Shown piece by piece: positions 36,281 through 48,831 of a stretch of DNA of 64,000 nt. Made by a program: the position numbers and the translations under genes. This DNA comes from Gammaproteobacteria bacterium (GTDB taxonomy: Bacteria; Pseudomonadota; Gammaproteobacteria; Pseudomonadales; Pseudohongiellaceae). The notes beneath the pieces are model-generated. The model saw nothing but the letters and a program-made list of their open reading frames with translations. It ran no database searches and had not been told where the DNA came from. The stretch covers positions 235,535 through 299,534 of the forward strand of contig JAHEGE010000002.1 of NCBI GenBank assembly GCA_024639905.1, given 5' to 3'. How positions within the stretch are numbered: position 1 is the first letter of the stretch; the number at the start of each line of letters is the position of its first letter.

Positions 36281-37255
36281 GTGAAGCTGCAACAGCTACG
36301 CTATATTTGGGAGGTGAACAGGCAGGGTTTGAATGTGTCGGAGGCGGCGCACGCGCTGTTTACTTCTCAACCTGGGGTTAGCAAACAGATTCGCGCCTTA
36401 GAAGATGAGTTAGGAGTACAGATTTTCGAGAGGCGGGGAAAACAGCTCGTTGCCGTGACGCCAGCAGGCAAGCAAATTCTAGAAGCAAGTGGTCAGGTGT
36501 TAAACCGCGTGAAGGGTATTAAGGCGTTAGCGGACGACTTGCGTGATGAAGGCAAGGGGGCGCTGTCAATTGCGACCACGCACACGCAATGTCGCTATGT
36601 CCTGCCGCAGGTTATCCAGCGCTTTCGTAGTCGTTATCCCAATGTGTCACTGCATATGCATCAAGGAACGCCTCTGCAGATTGCCAAGGCGGCCGCGGAT
36701 GGGACAGCCGATTTCGCGATCGCCACCGAAGCTCTTGAGTTGTTCAGCGAGCTCACCATGTTGCCTTGCTATCGCTGGAACCGTGCGGTAATCGTGCCAA
36801 AAGGTCACCCCTTAGCCTCGGTAAAGCGCCTGAGTATTAAGCGGCTCAGTGAATACCCGCTCGTCACTTATAATTTCGGATTCACCGGGCGCTCTAAACT
36901 TGACGATGCGTTCGAGCGCGAAGGCTACAAGGCCGACGTTGTGTTCACGGCTGCCGATGCGGATGTGATAAAGACCTATGTGCGCCTCGAGCTTGGGGTT
37001 GGTATTGTCGCTCGCATGGCGATCGAGAAGGGCGTGGACGACGATCTCGTGGCGATCGATGCGTCGCATCTGTTCGAGCCCAGTGTCACCAAGATCGCGT
37101 TCCGCCATGGCACTCATTTACGTGGCTATATGGCGGGGTTCATCGAGATGTTCGCGCCCCATATAGACGCCCGCACCCTTCAACAACGACTGATGGATGA
37201 GTCTAAGGCAGATTTGGAGGCGAGCTATTCCGAGGTCGCGTTGCCGGATTTATAA
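36281..37255 (+). CDS. cysB: LysR-type regulator of sulfur assimilation CysB
   Basis: Transcription factor of 324 aa that activates cysteine biosynthesis genes when N-acetylserine is present. The N-terminal helix-turn-helix is the CysB version (MKLQQLRYIWEVNRQGLNVSEAA; TSQPGVSKQIRALEDELG). The effector domain has TTHTQCRYVLPQVI and MHQGTP. GTG start with GGGGAGGG about 6 nt upstream. The gene overlaps the convergent cysH by 31 bp. The trio cysB-cysH-thrH is the order I recall in Pseudomonas. Confidence 0.96.
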   Translation: MKLQQLRYIWEVNRQGLNVSEAAHALFTSQPGVSKQIRALEDELGVQIFERRGKQLVAVTPAGKQILEASGQVLNRVKGIKALADDLRDEGKGALSIATTHTQCRYVLPQVIQRFRSRYPNVSLHMHQGTPLQIAKAAADGTADFAIATEALELFSELTMLPCYRWNRAVIVPKGHPLASVKRLSIKRLSEYPLVTYNFGFTGRSKLDDAFEREGYKADVVFTAADADVIKTYVRLELGVGIVARMAIEKGVDDDLVAIDASHLFEPSVTKIAFRHGTHLRGYMAGFIEMFAPHIDARTLQQRLMDESKADLEASYSEVALPDL

Positions 37256-37974
37256 TGCAACCCGCATTCTTTCTGCGTGGCCTCTTCCCACCACCAGCGA
37301 CCTTCGCGTTCGTGCTGGTTAGGGCCAATAGGCTTGGTGCAGGGCTCGCAGCCTAGACTGACGAAGCCTTGGTCGTGCAGGGGATTGTAAGGCACATCGA
37401 AAAGCCTAATGGTGTCCCAGACCTCGGCCGAACTCGTGTTGGCTAGTGGATTCACCTTAATCAACCTGCGTCCTACCGCAGCCATGCTGCTGTCGAGCTC
37501 GATGATCGGTACCTCGGCACGGGTCGGGCTTTGATCTTTCCTCTGTCCGGTTATCCACGCATCGAATTGCGCGAGGTGTTTACGCAGGGGCGCAACCTTC
37601 CTGATTGCGCAACATTCTTTGTGACCGTCCTCGTAAAAGCTAAAAAGGCCTTTGGCGGCTACGAGGCTGCGCACCTCATCAGGATCGGGCGTCAGCGTAT
37701 CGAGGCTTAACGCATAGTGTTTACGCACAACCTCGAGGTAGCGAACGGTAGCCGCAGGCAGGCGGCCAGTATCGAGAGTGAAGACGCGGGGCATCGCTAG
37801 CGCCGGCTCGAGTTTTTTCAGAGTCTTGCTCGTCAGCTCGATAAGCACGACGTCCTCGGCCCCGCTGAACGAAAGGGCGGTATGCCCGAGCAGGGGCAGG
37901 AGCGTGGCGAGTATGTCGCGGGGATCTGCGTGGTGCAGCGATTCGTTGAGTGCCGCTATGCTGTTGTCGTCCAT
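37225..37974 (-). CDS. cysH: Assimilatory sulfate reductase (APS-type CysH)
   Basis: Reduces activated sulfate to sulfite with thioredoxin. The protein has 249 aa. It carries the [4Fe-4S] ligands that distinguish APS reductases from the E. coli PAPS enzyme: Cys121-Cys122 (ECCAIRK) and Cys209/Cys212 (GCEPCTKP). The catalytic Cys237 is in KECGLH. The ATG at 37974 gives the normal family length; an in-frame GTG 42 bp upstream is possible. It is convergent with cysB, with a 31-bp 3' overlap. Expected to be CysB-regulated. Confidence 0.94.
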   Translation of the reverse strand: MDDNSIAALNESLHHADPRDILATLLPLLGHTALSFSGAEDVVLIELTSKTLKKLEPALAMPRVFTLDTGRLPAATVRYLEVVRKHYALSLDTLTPDPDEVRSLVAAKGLFSFYEDGHKECCAIRKVAPLRKHLAQFDAWITGQRKDQSPTRAEVPIIELDSSMAAVGRRLIKVNPLANTSSAEVWDTIRLFDVPYNPLHDQGFVSLGCEPCTKPIGPNQHEREGRWWWEEATQKECGLHYKSGNATSE

Positions 37975-38116
37975 GGATGGTGTTCTCTGAAATGCGCAGC
38001 GGCGCTTAGGAGGCACTATTCTGCGTGATATGAACCGCGCGGTAAAGCGCGGCTATTCGGCGCGGCTCGTATCTGCTAAATTCTCGGTTCGATTTTTTTG
38101 CGTTTGAGAGATCACA

Positions 38117-38734
38117 ATGGAAATAGCCTGCCTAGACCTAGAAGGGGTGTTAGTCCCCGAAATTTGGATTGGATTCGCCGAGAAGACGGGTATTGAAGCG
38201 CTTCGTGCGACCACGAGGGAGGTCCCAGACTATGACGAGTTGATGCAGCAGCGCTTACGAATTCTCGACGAACATGGCCTCGGCTTGCCGGATATTCAGG
38301 AAGTCATCGCGACGATGTCACCAATGCCCGGTGCGCTTGAGTTCGTGCAATGGCTGAAATCCAATTTTCAACTCATTATCTTGTCGGATACGTTCTACGA
38401 ATTTTCCCACCCACTAATGAGACAACTTGAATTCCCGACGCTGTTCTGTCATCGCTTGGTAGCCGATGAGAAGGGCAAGATCGTCGATTATAAGCTCAGG
38501 CAAAAAGACCCTAAGCGCGCCTCGGTGCAGGCCCTTCATAGCCTCAATTTTCGCGTCATCGCGTCCGGCGATTCCTACAATGACGTCAGTATGCTGGCCG
38601 AGGCTGATGCCGGAATATTGTTTCGGTCACCAGAGAAGGTTCAGCAAGAATTCCCCCAGTACCCTGCGGTCAGTGAATACGCGGATCTACGCCGTGAATT
38701 TTGCAAGGCCAGCCTGCGTGAGTTGTCGCCATAG
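38117..38734 (+). CDS. thrH: ThrH: phosphoserine phosphatase/homoserine phosphotransferase
   Basis: HAD-family enzyme of 205 aa. In P. aeruginosa ThrH dephosphorylates phosphoserine and moves phosphate to homoserine, linking serine and threonine synthesis. The N-terminus (MEIACLDLEGVLVPE) carries the DLEG variant of the DxD motif that ThrH shares. ILSDTFYEF, QKDPKR and ASGDSYNDVSML complete the HAD motifs. Near-identical blocks to the Pseudomonas protein make the call firm. Confidence 0.95.
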   Translation: MEIACLDLEGVLVPEIWIGFAEKTGIEALRATTREVPDYDELMQQRLRILDEHGLGLPDIQEVIATMSPMPGALEFVQWLKSNFQLIILSDTFYEFSHPLMRQLEFPTLFCHRLVADEKGKIVDYKLRQKDPKRASVQALHSLNFRVIASGDSYNDVSMLAEADAGILFRSPEKVQQEFPQYPAVSEYADLRREFCKASLRELSP

Positions 38735-38735
38735 T

Positions 38736-38755
38736 AGGCCAGCGCGAAACGCTGC

Positions 38756-38757
<2 letters not shown>
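38736..38757. terminator. Inverted repeat between convergent thrH and roxA
   Basis: AGGCCAGCG - CGAAA - CGCTGCCT can form an 8-bp stem with one bulged C, filling the gap between the two stop codons. There is no T-run on either side, so a bidirectional terminator role is only a suggestion. Confidence 0.3.
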
Positions 38758-41295
<2,538 letters not shown>

Positions 41296-41385
41296 CTAAG
41301 GGCGCGCGCGAGCGAGCTGCGATGATTCTTTGTTGGCGCAATTATCGCACAAAATTCGTATGGATTTCGCGACCAGTGGCCGCCT

Positions 41386-42063
41386 TCAATGAAAAGAGCG
41401 GGCTATCGATTTCTTGAGTTGTGACGCGGTAGCGCCGAGCTTGCCCCTCGCCAACAGCAACTGCCAGCGTGTGCCGCCCAACTGTCTCCAGAACAGGGCT
41501 GACCGCACGCCAGCGAGCAGTAGAGAGCGTATAGCGGCAGCATGCTCTTCGTTGCTTAGCACGGCTGCACTGCCTTGCACCTGAATAGGTTTCGGGAGTC
41601 GACTCAGCGTTGCCTTATAGACTTGAGCAAGCTGGCGGGTAGTAGATGTCTGCTCATCGCCGTCTTGTTCTTGACTCGAGGTGAGCGCGCGAGGGGGCTG
41701 CAGCGAGGCGATCTGGGTACGTAGCGCGGTAGCGAGTGCAGCGTCGGCGCGCACGGCGTCGGCGAGCCGCAACATGCCAAGTGCGTATTGGACGACTAGT
41801 TGCACCCGGCGCAGCGAACCGCCTGCGCCGAGAGATTCCACTAACGTCAGTCCAGGGAGAAAGAGCGAGGGGAAAGGATAGACCTCTGCATTGGACGTTG
41901 GGTTCAGCACGAATAGGGGCTCTTGCAACTTGCCAAGCTCCGCGTCGTCGATGGTCCCGCTGCGCGCCAATTTGTCGATGTACTGTGCGCATTGCAACAC
42001 GCTAGCAATGGCGAGTACGCGCCATTCTTCCGTTTGCCAACGGCTTGAATTTCGCGCGGTCAT
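41386..42063 (-). CDS. hflD: HflD homolog
   Basis: Peripheral membrane protein of 225 aa, almost entirely helical, located between mnmA and purB as in E. coli and Pseudomonas. In E. coli HflD affects phage lambda lysogenization by acting on CII. The normal cellular role is unclear. The ATG at 42063 overlaps the mnmA stop (ATGA) and has GGAGAG upstream. A longer frame to 42216 only reads through mnmA in another phase. Confidence 0.85.
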   Translation of the reverse strand: MTARNSSRWQTEEWRVLAIASVLQCAQYIDKLARSGTIDDAELGKLQEPLFVLNPTSNAEVYPFPSLFLPGLTLVESLGAGGSLRRVQLVVQYALGMLRLADAVRADAALATALRTQIASLQPPRALTSSQEQDGDEQTSTTRQLAQVYKATLSRLPKPIQVQGSAAVLSNEEHAAAIRSLLLAGVRSALFWRQLGGTRWQLLLARGKLGATASQLKKSIARSFH

Positions 42064-43178
42064 TCTTTCTCTCCAGGGCTCATCGCCTGCTCGATAATGG
42101 CGGCGCCTAAGCATTGCTCGCCGTCGTACATCACCAAGTATTGCCCTGGTGTAATCGCGCGTTGCGGCTCGTCGAATTCCACAATGAGCCCGGCGTCGTC
42201 GCGGTACACGGTGCACGCTTGGTCTTGTTGTCTGTAGCGAATCTTGCCGTGGCAGCGCAGTGGCAGCGATGGCTCGTTGTTAATCCAGCTTGCGGGTGCA
42301 GTCTTTAAGCGCTGCGCGAAGAGTAAGGGATTGTCTTGGCCCTGCGCGGCAAACAACACATTGTTAACGAGGTCTTTGCCAATCACAAACCAAGGCGCTT
42401 CGTCGAAGTCTTTGAGCCCGCCGATATGTAAGCCCTGGCGCTGACCAATAGTGTAGTACATGAGCCCTGCGTGACGGCCAATCTCGACACCGTCTTGGGT
42501 GTGAATCGCGCCGGGCTGTGCTGGCAGATATTGCTCTAGGAAGTCTTTGAATTTGCGCTCGCCGATAAAGCAAATGCCGGTGCTGTCTTTTTTTGCCTGA
42601 GTGCTAAGGCCAAGTTCGGCAGCCACCGCGCGGACTTCAGGTTTGGTGAGCTCGCCCACGGGAAACAAAGAGCGCGACAGGCTTGGCTCGTTAACCTCGC
42701 AGAGGAAATAGCTCTGATCTTTGTTGTCATCCAATCCTTTTAACAGCTGTGTCGCACCGTCTTTGGAAGCGGTGCGAACGTAATGGCCAGTGGCAATGAG
42801 GTCGGCGCCAAGGTCGGTGGCATAGTCCAGAAACGCCTTGAACTTGATCTCGCGATTGCACAGGACGTCAGGATTAGGGGTGCGGCCGGCGCCGTATTCG
42901 TGCAGGAAGTGTTCGAACACGTTGTCCCAATACTCGGCTGCGAAATTAGCGGTGTGCAGCTTTATACCGAGCTTATCGCACACAGATTGCGCATCGGCCA
43001 GGTCTTCCTTTGCTGTGCAGTACTCCGTGCCATCGTCTTCGTCCCAGTTTTTCATAAACAAGCCTTCCACGGCGTAGCCTGCCTCGATAAGGAGGTGGGC
43101 TGCTACCGAAGAATCTACTCCCCCAGACATACCGACGATGACTCGGGCGTTGCGGGGCATGTGTTGGGCTTTATGCAT
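42060..43178 (-). CDS. mnmA: tRNA-specific 2-thiouridylase MnmA
   Basis: Puts sulfur on U34 of tRNA Lys, Glu and Gln, the acceptor end of the Tus relay also encoded in this window (57874-59303). The protein has 372 aa. It has a PP-loop SGGVDSS (18-24), catalytic cysteine in LCNREIKF, the second active cysteine in [12 protein letters not shown], and ATGHYVR. The ATG at 43178 has GGATT just upstream. It is followed by hflD with a 4-bp overlap and preceded by nudJ (30 bp). Confidence 0.97.
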   Translation of the reverse strand: MHKAQHMPRNARVIVGMSGGVDSSVAAHLLIEAGYAVEGLFMKNWDEDDGTEYCTAKEDLADAQSVCDKLGIKLHTANFAAEYWDNVFEHFLHEYGAGRTPNPDVLCNREIKFKAFLDYATDLGADLIATGHYVRTASKDGATQLLKGLDDNKDQSYFLCEVNEPSLSRSLFPVGELTKPEVRAVAAELGLSTQAKKDSTGICFIGERKFKDFLEQYLPAQPGAIHTQDGVEIGRHAGLMYYTIGQRQGLHIGGLKDFDEAPWFVIGKDLVNNVLFAAQGQDNPLLFAQRLKTAPASWINNEPSLPLRCHGKIRYRQQDQACTVYRDDAGLIVEFDEPQRAITPGQYLVMYDGEQCLGAAIIEQAMSPGEKE

Positions 43179-43208
43179 GGTAATCCTGTGTTGTGCTAGT
43201 AGCTGTAG

Positions 43209-43691
43209 TTAGTCGTCTACGGCTTCACGAGCGAAAAGCGTGAGTGGGTAAGAGGCGCCGCGCTCAAAGTCCTCGATAACCTTGAGCACCAATGGGCTGC
43301 GCAGCGGAAGCGCGCGCAGTTGCTCAAGGCTAAGCCAGTGCGCGGCTTTTATCGCGGGGTCCAGCGCCGAGTCGACTTCGTGCTCTGGGTGCGCAGCGAA
43401 ACAGACTCGGACATAGCGAACCCCATTAGTCGAAGCGGTGTAGTGATAAATGCCAATGAGTGATTTTAGGCTGACCTGCCACGCGGTCTCCTCAACGGTT
43501 TCGCGAACGGCTGCCTGCATTACGGTTTCGTCGCATTCGACGTGACCGGCGGGCTGATTGAACACGGCTCTGCCTTCGGCGAACTCTTCGATCATCAAAT
43601 AGCGGTCACCGCGTTTGGCGACAACGGCGACGGTCAGGTGCGGTAAGGCGCCTCTATCGGCGTCCAGTGAATGAGTTATTGCGCCTGTCAT
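43209..43691 (-). CDS. nudJ: Nudix hydrolase, NudJ-like
   Basis: Protein of 160 aa with a complete Nudix box (G49 to E69: GHVECDETVMQAAVRETVEET) and an ALPHLTVAVVAKRGDRYLMIEE N-terminal strand. E. coli NudJ, next to mnmA, acts on thiamine pyrophosphate and nucleotide phosphates. The ATG at 43691 gives the family length. A longer frame to 43970 would be antisense to moaC and is rejected. It is divergent from moaC. Confidence 0.9.
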   Translation of the reverse strand: MTGAITHSLDADRGALPHLTVAVVAKRGDRYLMIEEFAEGRAVFNQPAGHVECDETVMQAAVRETVEETAWQVSLKSLIGIYHYTASTNGVRYVRVCFAAHPEHEVDSALDPAIKAAHWLSLEQLRALPLRSPLVLKVIEDFERGASYPLTLFAREAVDD

Positions 43692-43770
43692 GACGGTGTC
43701 TCGTTGGCTATGGCGAGTATTCCTCGCTATTATCGCGTGATGTAGACGATCAAGAAAGGGCATTCTCCGC

Positions 43771-44265
43771 ATGGCACAGTCTGATAATCCACTTACACAC
43801 CTCGATGCGCAGGGTAACGCGCGCATGGTCGACGTCGGCGACAAGCCTTCGACCCATCGCGTCGCGGTTGCACAGGGCCGCATTACGATGGCGGCCAGCA
43901 CCGCGCAGCTAATTAGCGCAGGGGGGCATAAGAAAGGCGATGTCATCGCCATCGCGCGCATCGCCGGCATTCAGGGGGCCAAGCAGACCTCGCAGCTAAT
44001 CCCTCTTTGCCATCCGCTGATGCTGACATCCGTGAGTCTCGACCTCGAGGTGGAGTCTGACTCGGTGCTGGTAACAGCGCGCTGCAAGGTGAACGGACAG
44101 ACTGGCATAGAAATGGAGGCGCTGACGGCTGTCTCGATTGCCTGTCTCACGATCTACGATATGTGTAAGGCGGTGGATAAAGACATGCAGATTGGCGAGA
44201 TTCGCTTGCTCGAGAAACTCGGTGGTCGCAGTGGCCACTACCGCCGGCAGGAGGCAGAAGGATGA
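43771..44265 (+). CDS. moaC: Cyclic pyranopterin monophosphate synthase MoaC
   Basis: Second step of molybdenum cofactor synthesis (to cPMP). The protein has 164 aa with [25 protein letters not shown] and [21 protein letters not shown], all family blocks. First of moaC-moaD-moaE; moaA and the later genes are not in the window. It overlaps moaD by 4 bp. Confidence 0.97.
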   Translation: MAQSDNPLTHLDAQGNARMVDVGDKPSTHRVAVAQGRITMAASTAQLISAGGHKKGDVIAIARIAGIQGAKQTSQLIPLCHPLMLTSVSLDLEVESDSVLVTARCKVNGQTGIEMEALTAVSIACLTIYDMCKAVDKDMQIGEIRLLEKLGGRSGHYRRQEAEG

Positions 44266-44513
44266 AGCTGCATGTCCTCTATTTTGCCAGCCTGCGGGAG
44301 GCGCGGGGCGCCGCGAGCGATGTCGTCGAGCTCTCTGCACCGGTTCACGTTGCCGAACTCTTGGCTGCGTTGCGCGCTGGTCCTTTGTCAGAAATCGATG
44401 AAGCTCTTTTCACACGCGTGTTAGTCGCGGTAAACCAGACCGTTGCTGGCAGTGACCAGGTGGTGGCCGAGGGCGACGAGGTTGCGTTGTTTCCCCCGAT
44501 GACAGGAGGCTAG
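44262..44513 (+). CDS. moaD: Molybdopterin synthase sulfur carrier subunit MoaD
   Basis: Ubiquitin-fold carrier of 83 aa whose C-terminal Gly-Gly (PPMTGG) becomes a thiocarboxylate that supplies sulfur to molybdopterin. The N-terminus [16 protein letters not shown] is typical. It overlaps moaC by 4 bp and precedes moaE by 2 bp. Confidence 0.95.
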   Translation: MKLHVLYFASLREARGAASDVVELSAPVHVAELLAALRAGPLSEIDEALFTRVLVAVNQTVAGSDQVVAEGDEVALFPPMTGG

Positions 44514-44515
44514 CC

Positions 44516-44983
44516 GTGAGCGTGCGAGTGCAGACCGAAGACTTTTGTGTGCAGCGAGAATACGACGAGGTGGTAAGCGAGGCCGGGGACGCTGGGGCTG
44601 TGGTGCTATTTTGCGGATTGGTACGTGAACTGTATGACGGCTCAGAGTCCTCGGCCGACTGCGCTGCGGTGGCCACTCTGACGCTAGAACATTATCCGGG
44701 GATGACCGAAAAGGCGCTCGCGGAGATTGAAGCCCAAGCCTGCACACGCTGGCCACTGTTGGCTACGCGCATCGTACACCGCGTCGGCGAATTGTCGGCA
44801 AAGGATCAGATCGTGTTAGTGCTGGCTGCGAGTCCACATCGCCATGCGGCGTTCGAAGCGGCCGAATTTATGATGGATTTTTTGAAGAGCCGCGCGCCCT
44901 TTTGGAAGAAGCAGTCGAGCGCGAATGGCTCGATCTGGATCGATAGCCGCGAGTCTGACGCGCAGTCTCTACAGCGTTGGTAG
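44516..44983 (+). CDS. moaE: Molybdopterin synthase catalytic subunit MoaE
   Basis: Forms the dithiolene of molybdopterin with MoaD. The protein has 155 aa with LTLEHYPGMTEKALAEIE, HRVGEL and MMDFLKSRAPFWKK (catalytic Lys region), matching E. coli MoaE to the last residues (RESDAQSLQRW). GTG start with AGGAGG 6 nt upstream. The last 116 bp are overlapped on the other strand by the end of rluE. Confidence 0.96.
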   Translation: MSVRVQTEDFCVQREYDEVVSEAGDAGAVVLFCGLVRELYDGSESSADCAAVATLTLEHYPGMTEKALAEIEAQACTRWPLLATRIVHRVGELSAKDQIVLVLAASPHRHAAFEAAEFMMDFLKSRAPFWKKQSSANGSIWIDSRESDAQSLQRW

Positions 44984-45533
44984 GGGCTAGCTCGACGCCT
45001 TCCACACGACGATATTCCCCAGGCTGGATATCGCCTAAACACCACTGCGAAATACTCGCGCGCACAAGCCTTAAGGTAGGAAACCCTACTGCGGCTGTCA
45101 TCCGCCGGACTTGCCTATTGCGTCCTTCGCCAAGGGTGAGCTCAAGCCACGAGGTAGGAATGTTTTTCCTCTCTCTTATGGGCGGGTCGCGCTCCCACAA
45201 AGAGGGCGCCTCGATGCGTCGCGCGCGAGCGGGTTTCGTAAGGCCATCCTTGAGCATCACGCCAATCTCGAGCGAGGCGATCGCCTCTCTGCTGATCTCG
45301 CCCTCAACTTGGGCCCAGTAGCATTTAGCCTTGTCGTAGCGGGGGTCACTGATGTGGTGTTGAAGGGCGCCGTCGTCTGTGAGCAGCAGCAAGCCTTCGC
45401 TGTCACGATCAAGCCTGCCGGCAGGGTAGAAACCTGGGGCATCGATAAAGCCGGCGAGTGTGCAGCTTGGGTCTTCACCGCTAAATTGAGACAGGACCCC
45501 GAAGGGCTTGTTGAAGAGGAGAATACTGGCCAA
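44868..45533 (-). CDS. rluE: 23S rRNA pseudouridine synthase, RluE-like
   Basis: RsuA/RluB/E family pseudouridine synthase of 221 aa. In E. coli RluE modifies U2457 of 23S rRNA. It has the catalytic motif AGRLDRDSEG (Asp about 42) and the blocks NPPIRERKxIPTSWL (DPPIRERKNIPTSWL here) and EGRNRQVRRMTAAVGFPTLRL. The conserved part ends near residue 180. The last 38 or so residues are a Ser/Arg-rich tail written antisense to the moaE 3' end, an unusual 116-bp overlap. There is no S4 domain, as in RluE. Confidence 0.9.
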   Translation of the reverse strand: MASILLFNKPFGVLSQFSGEDPSCTLAGFIDAPGFYPAGRLDRDSEGLLLLTDDGALQHHISDPRYDKAKCYWAQVEGEISREAIASLEIGVMLKDGLTKPARARRIEAPSLWERDPPIRERKNIPTSWLELTLGEGRNRQVRRMTAAVGFPTLRLVRASISQWCLGDIQPGEYRRVEGVELAPTNAVETARQTRGYRSRSSHSRSTASSKRARGSSKNPS

Positions 45534-45590
45534 GCGAATCCTTGTATGGAGTTTAGCTGTGGCGGTTAGGCGTGCTCTCCAAACTGTCGT

Positions 45591-45851
45591 TTAGTCTGTT
45601 TGATGGTCGTCGGCAGGAGGCTCAGGAGCCTCTGCGACTTCTCCCTCTGCGAGCATAATGTTAGCTGCGTGGGGGCCTTTGGGTCCAGTGACTAGGTCAA
45701 AAGTCACTTGCTGTCCTGCCTTGAGTGTTTTGTAACCTTCCATGCCGATTGAGGAGTAGTGTGCGAAAAGGTCGGCGCTGCCGTCTTCGGGCAGGATAAA
45801 GCCAAATCCTTTCGCATTATTAAACCACTTTACTTGGCCGTTGCTCATCAT
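45591..45851 (-). CDS. cspD: Cold-shock-like protein CspD
   Basis: Small nucleic-acid-binding protein of 86 aa with an intact cold-shock domain ([20 protein letters not shown], then DLFAHYSSI) and an acidic tail. CspD in E. coli inhibits replication in stationary phase and lies divergent to clpS-clpA, exactly as here. It has a candidate promoter at 45948-45976 with a leader of about 90 nt. Confidence 0.93.
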   Translation of the reverse strand: MMSNGQVKWFNNAKGFGFILPEDGSADLFAHYSSIGMEGYKTLKAGQQVTFDLVTGPKGPHAANIMLAEGEVAEAPEPPADDHQTD

Positions 45852-45947
45852 TACCGCTCCGCACTTCTTATTATTTATTGTTATTGTTCACAGTCCCTAG
45901 CAGGGCTTCGACTTGTTATTTTTTGTCACTAGATGTGACTTAGGGTC

Positions 45948-45976
45948 ATAATCCCTTGAATCACGACAAATTTCAA
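45948..45976 (-). promoter_or_regulatory. Candidate promoter for cspD
   Basis: On the minus strand TTGAAA (45976-45971), 17-bp spacer, GATTAT (45953-45948), with transcription starting near 45941 and a leader of about 90 nt. The divergent 274-bp region to clpS holds nothing else I can name. Confidence 0.45.
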
Positions 45977-46125
45977 CACCGCATTATCCTTAACGTATCA
46001 CCTACTACTGGGCCAAAAATTCGCCGCGTCGCGCAGTAATAGCTGCACCAATAAGTGCTAAACTGAACGAACTGGCGCCGGATGGGCGTAATTACCCGTT
46101 AGGATAAGAGAGGATTGGCAAGTCG

Positions 46126-46521
46126 ATGGTTGAAGTAAAGCAGGGCAGGAGTCAGCGATTGGTGGGAGAGATGATGCTTCATGCCGTCCGCAGCGGGCCG
46201 CCGCAAGAGGAAGGCGATGATGATCTGGGTATCGCCGTCTCAACTCGGGACCCGGCCCTTAAGCGTCCACCGCTCTACAAAGTCGTCTTGCTGAATGACG
46301 ATTACACGCCCATGGAATTCGTTGTTGAGGTGCTCCGGGCTTTTTTTGGCATGAACCCTGAGACGGCAACCCGCGTAATGCTGAAGGTGCATACTGAAGG
46401 CAAAGGGGTGTGTGGGGTGTTCAGTAAAGACGTAGCCGAGACCAAGGCCGAGCAAGTGAACCACTATTCGATGGAATGCGAGCAGCCCCTGCTGTGTGCC
46501 GTCGAAGAAGACGAAGCGTAA
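46126..46521 (+). CDS. clpS: ClpS adaptor of the ClpAP protease
   Basis: Delivers N-degron substrates (Leu, Phe, Tyr, Trp N-termini) to ClpA. Up to 131 aa. The conserved core [19 protein letters not shown] and the later AETKAEQVN hold the substrate pocket and ClpA-binding surface. The start is uncertain. ATG 46126 has GAGAGGA 11 nt upstream; ATG 46174 (115 aa) has GGGAG 5 nt upstream and gives a length nearer the family norm. It shares a transcript with clpA (15 bp). The partner transferases bpt and aat lie close by. Confidence 0.93.
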   Translation: MVEVKQGRSQRLVGEMMLHAVRSGPPQEEGDDDLGIAVSTRDPALKRPPLYKVVLLNDDYTPMEFVVEVLRAFFGMNPETATRVMLKVHTEGKGVCGVFSKDVAETKAEQVNHYSMECEQPLLCAVEEDEA

Positions 46522-46536
46522 ACAGGAATACAGACA

Positions 46537-48831
46537 ATGCTGAGTAAAGATCTCGAATCCACCCTCAACCTAGCGTTTCGCAGCGCGCGAGAGAGGCGGC
46601 ATGAGTTTATGACCGTAGAGCATCTGCTCCTCGCGCTAATCGATAACGAGTCGGCGCGCGAAGTGCTTACCGCCTGTGGCTGTGATTTCGAGCGATTAGC
46701 GCGCGAACTCAGAGACTATATTGATGAGAATACGCCGCAAATTCCAGAAGGCGACGAAGAGAGAGAAACGCAGCCTACGCTAGGTTTTCAGCGGTTATTG
46801 CAGCGCGCCGTCTTCCATGTCCAATCCTCTGGCAAGCGTGAAGTCTGCGGAGCCAATGTGCTCGTCGCGATTTTTAGTGAACAGCAGAGTCAGGCGGCCT
46901 ATGCCTTAGAGTCTCAAGACATTGCGCGTATCAACGTCGTCAATTTCATCACTCACGGCATTTCTAAAATCGATCAAGAGCAGTCCGAAGCGCAGGCGGA
47001 TGGGGCCGATGGGCAGGCCGCAGAGGGGGGCGAATCCGGCAAGGGTGCGCTCGCAACCTACGCGACCAATCTTAACGCTGAGGCCGAGGCGGGACGTATC
47101 GATCCATTGATCGGCCGCGAGGAAGAGGTGATCCGTGTCGTGCAGGTGCTCTCGCGTCGACGCAAGAATAATCCTCTGCTCGTGGGTGAATCCGGTGTGG
47201 GCAAGACCGCCGTTGCCGAAGGCTTAGCGAAGAAGATCGTCGATGGTGACGTGCCAGATGTGCTCCTCGAAAGCGTGATCTACTCGCTAGACCTGGGCGC
47301 GTTGCTTGCCGGCACGAAGTACCGGGGTGATTTCGAGAAGCGCTTTAAGGCTTTACTCGGGGAGCTGCGTAAAGACGAGAACGCCGTCCTTTTCATTGAC
47401 GAGATTCACATGATTATCGGCGCTGGCGCGGCGTCGGGAGGTGTCATGGATGCCTCTAATTTGCTGAAGCCCGCGCTCACCAGCGGCCAGATGCGCTGCG
47501 TGGGTTCCACGACTTATCAAGAGTATCGGGGCATCTTCGAGAAAGACCGAGCCTTGTCACGACGCTTTCAAAAAATAGATGTCGACGAGCCGGATGTTGA
47601 GACGACTTATAAAATCCTCAAAGGGCTTAAGAGTCGATTCGAACAGCACCACGATTTGCGCTACAGCGATAAGTCATTGTTGGCCGCGTCTGAGCTCGCC
47701 AGTAAATACATTAACGATCGCTTCATGCCAGATAAGGCCATCGACGTTATCGACGAGGCGGGCGCTTACCAGCGCCTCCAGCCACCTAGTAAGCGTAAGA
47801 AGCTGCTGCAGCCGGTAGATATGGAGAGGGTGGTTGCGGCGATCGCGAAGATCCCGCCGAAGCAAGTATCGACCACGGACATGGAGGCGCTGCGAACGCT
47901 GGAGAGCAACCTCAAAATGGTGGTCTTCGGTCAAGACACGGCGATTTCCGCACTGTCGACAGCGATCAAACTCGCGCGCGCCGGACTCGGTGCCGAGGGC
48001 AAGCCTATTGGCTCGTTCCTGTTTGCCGGGCCGACCGGTGTGGGCAAGACAGAGGTCAGTAAACAGCTGGCCAAGATAATGGGCATCGAATTACTGCGCT
48101 TTGATATGTCGGAATACATGGAGCGGCACACTGTATCTCGCCTCATCGGTGCGCCCCCCGGCTATGTAGGTTTCGACCAAGGGGGTCTGCTGACCGAGGC
48201 GGTAAGCAAGAACCCGCACTGCGTCGTGCTGCTTGATGAGATCGAGAAGGCGCATCCAGACGTGTTCAACCTACTATTACAAGTGATGGATCACGGCACG
48301 CTCACCGACAATAACGGTCGCCATGCGGACTTCCGCAACGTGATACTCATTATGACGACTAACGCGGGCGCGCAAGAAATGGCGCGAGCATCGATTGGCT
48401 TCACCGAACAAGACCATTCGAGTGATGGTATGGAGATAATCAAAAAGGGCTTTAGTCCAGAATTCCGTAATCGCCTCGATAGCATCATTCAATTTGGCAA
48501 CTTAACGCCGGAGACGATTAAGACTGTTGTCGATAAGTTCATCGTCGAATTGCAGGTGCAACTGGATCAGAAGAACGTTCAGCTACATCTCGAGGAGAGT
48601 GCTGTTGACTGGTTTGTCGCTCACGGTTATAGCGAGGCGATGGGCGCTCGCCCTATGGCTCGACTTATTCAGGACAAGCTTAAGAAGGCAATTGCAGAAG
48701 ATATCTTGTTCGGAAAGCTCGCCTCGGGCGGCGAGGTTATCGTGCGCGCAGAAGACGGTGAAATCGTAATCGATACAAGAGAGCGGGTTTCTGCTAAGGC
48801 GGGAAAGCGCTCGCCGGCCAAAGTGGGCTAG
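46537..48831 (+). CDS. clpA: ATP-dependent Clp protease ATP-binding subunit ClpA
   Basis: AAA+ unfoldase that feeds ClpP. The protein has 764 aa: N-domain (1-145), acidic linker, first ATPase module (Walker A GESGVGKT, about 218-225; FIDEIH), and second module (GPTGVGKT, about 497-504; [16 protein letters not shown]). The middle domain of ClpB is absent, which makes it ClpA. The end overlaps the convergent infA stop by 4 bp. Confidence 0.97.
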   Translation: MLSKDLESTLNLAFRSARERRHEFMTVEHLLLALIDNESAREVLTACGCDFERLARELRDYIDENTPQIPEGDEERETQPTLGFQRLLQRAVFHVQSSGKREVCGANVLVAIFSEQQSQAAYALESQDIARINVVNFITHGISKIDQEQSEAQADGADGQAAEGGESGKGALATYATNLNAEAEAGRIDPLIGREEEVIRVVQVLSRRRKNNPLLVGESGVGKTAVAEGLAKKIVDGDVPDVLLESVIYSLDLGALLAGTKYRGDFEKRFKALLGELRKDENAVLFIDEIHMIIGAGAASGGVMDASNLLKPALTSGQMRCVGSTTYQEYRGIFEKDRALSRRFQKIDVDEPDVETTYKILKGLKSRFEQHHDLRYSDKSLLAASELASKYINDRFMPDKAIDVIDEAGAYQRLQPPSKRKKLLQPVDMERVVAAIAKIPPKQVSTTDMEALRTLESNLKMVVFGQDTAISALSTAIKLARAGLGAEGKPIGSFLFAGPTGVGKTEVSKQLAKIMGIELLRFDMSEYMERHTVSRLIGAPPGYVGFDQGGLLTEAVSKNPHCVVLLDEIEKAHPDVFNLLLQVMDHGTLTDNNGRHADFRNVILIMTTNAGAQEMARASIGFTEQDHSSDGMEIIKKGFSPEFRNRLDSIIQFGNLTPETIKTVVDKFIVELQVQLDQKNVQLHLEESAVDWFVAHGYSEAMGARPMARLIQDKLKKAIAEDILFGKLASGGEVIVRAEDGEIVIDTRERVSAKAGKRSPAKVG

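Noticed and set aside
38117..38734. Apparent loss of the second Asp in the HAD motif (DLEG instead of DxDG)
   Set aside because: Pseudomonas ThrH has the same DLEG, so it is a family trait.
41386..42216. Longer reading of hflD and similar long readings of bpt, nudJ and the alpha/beta hydrolase
   Set aside because: The extra N-termini are antisense or out-of-phase readings of neighbouring genes, are Arg-rich and lack homology; internal ATGs fit the families.
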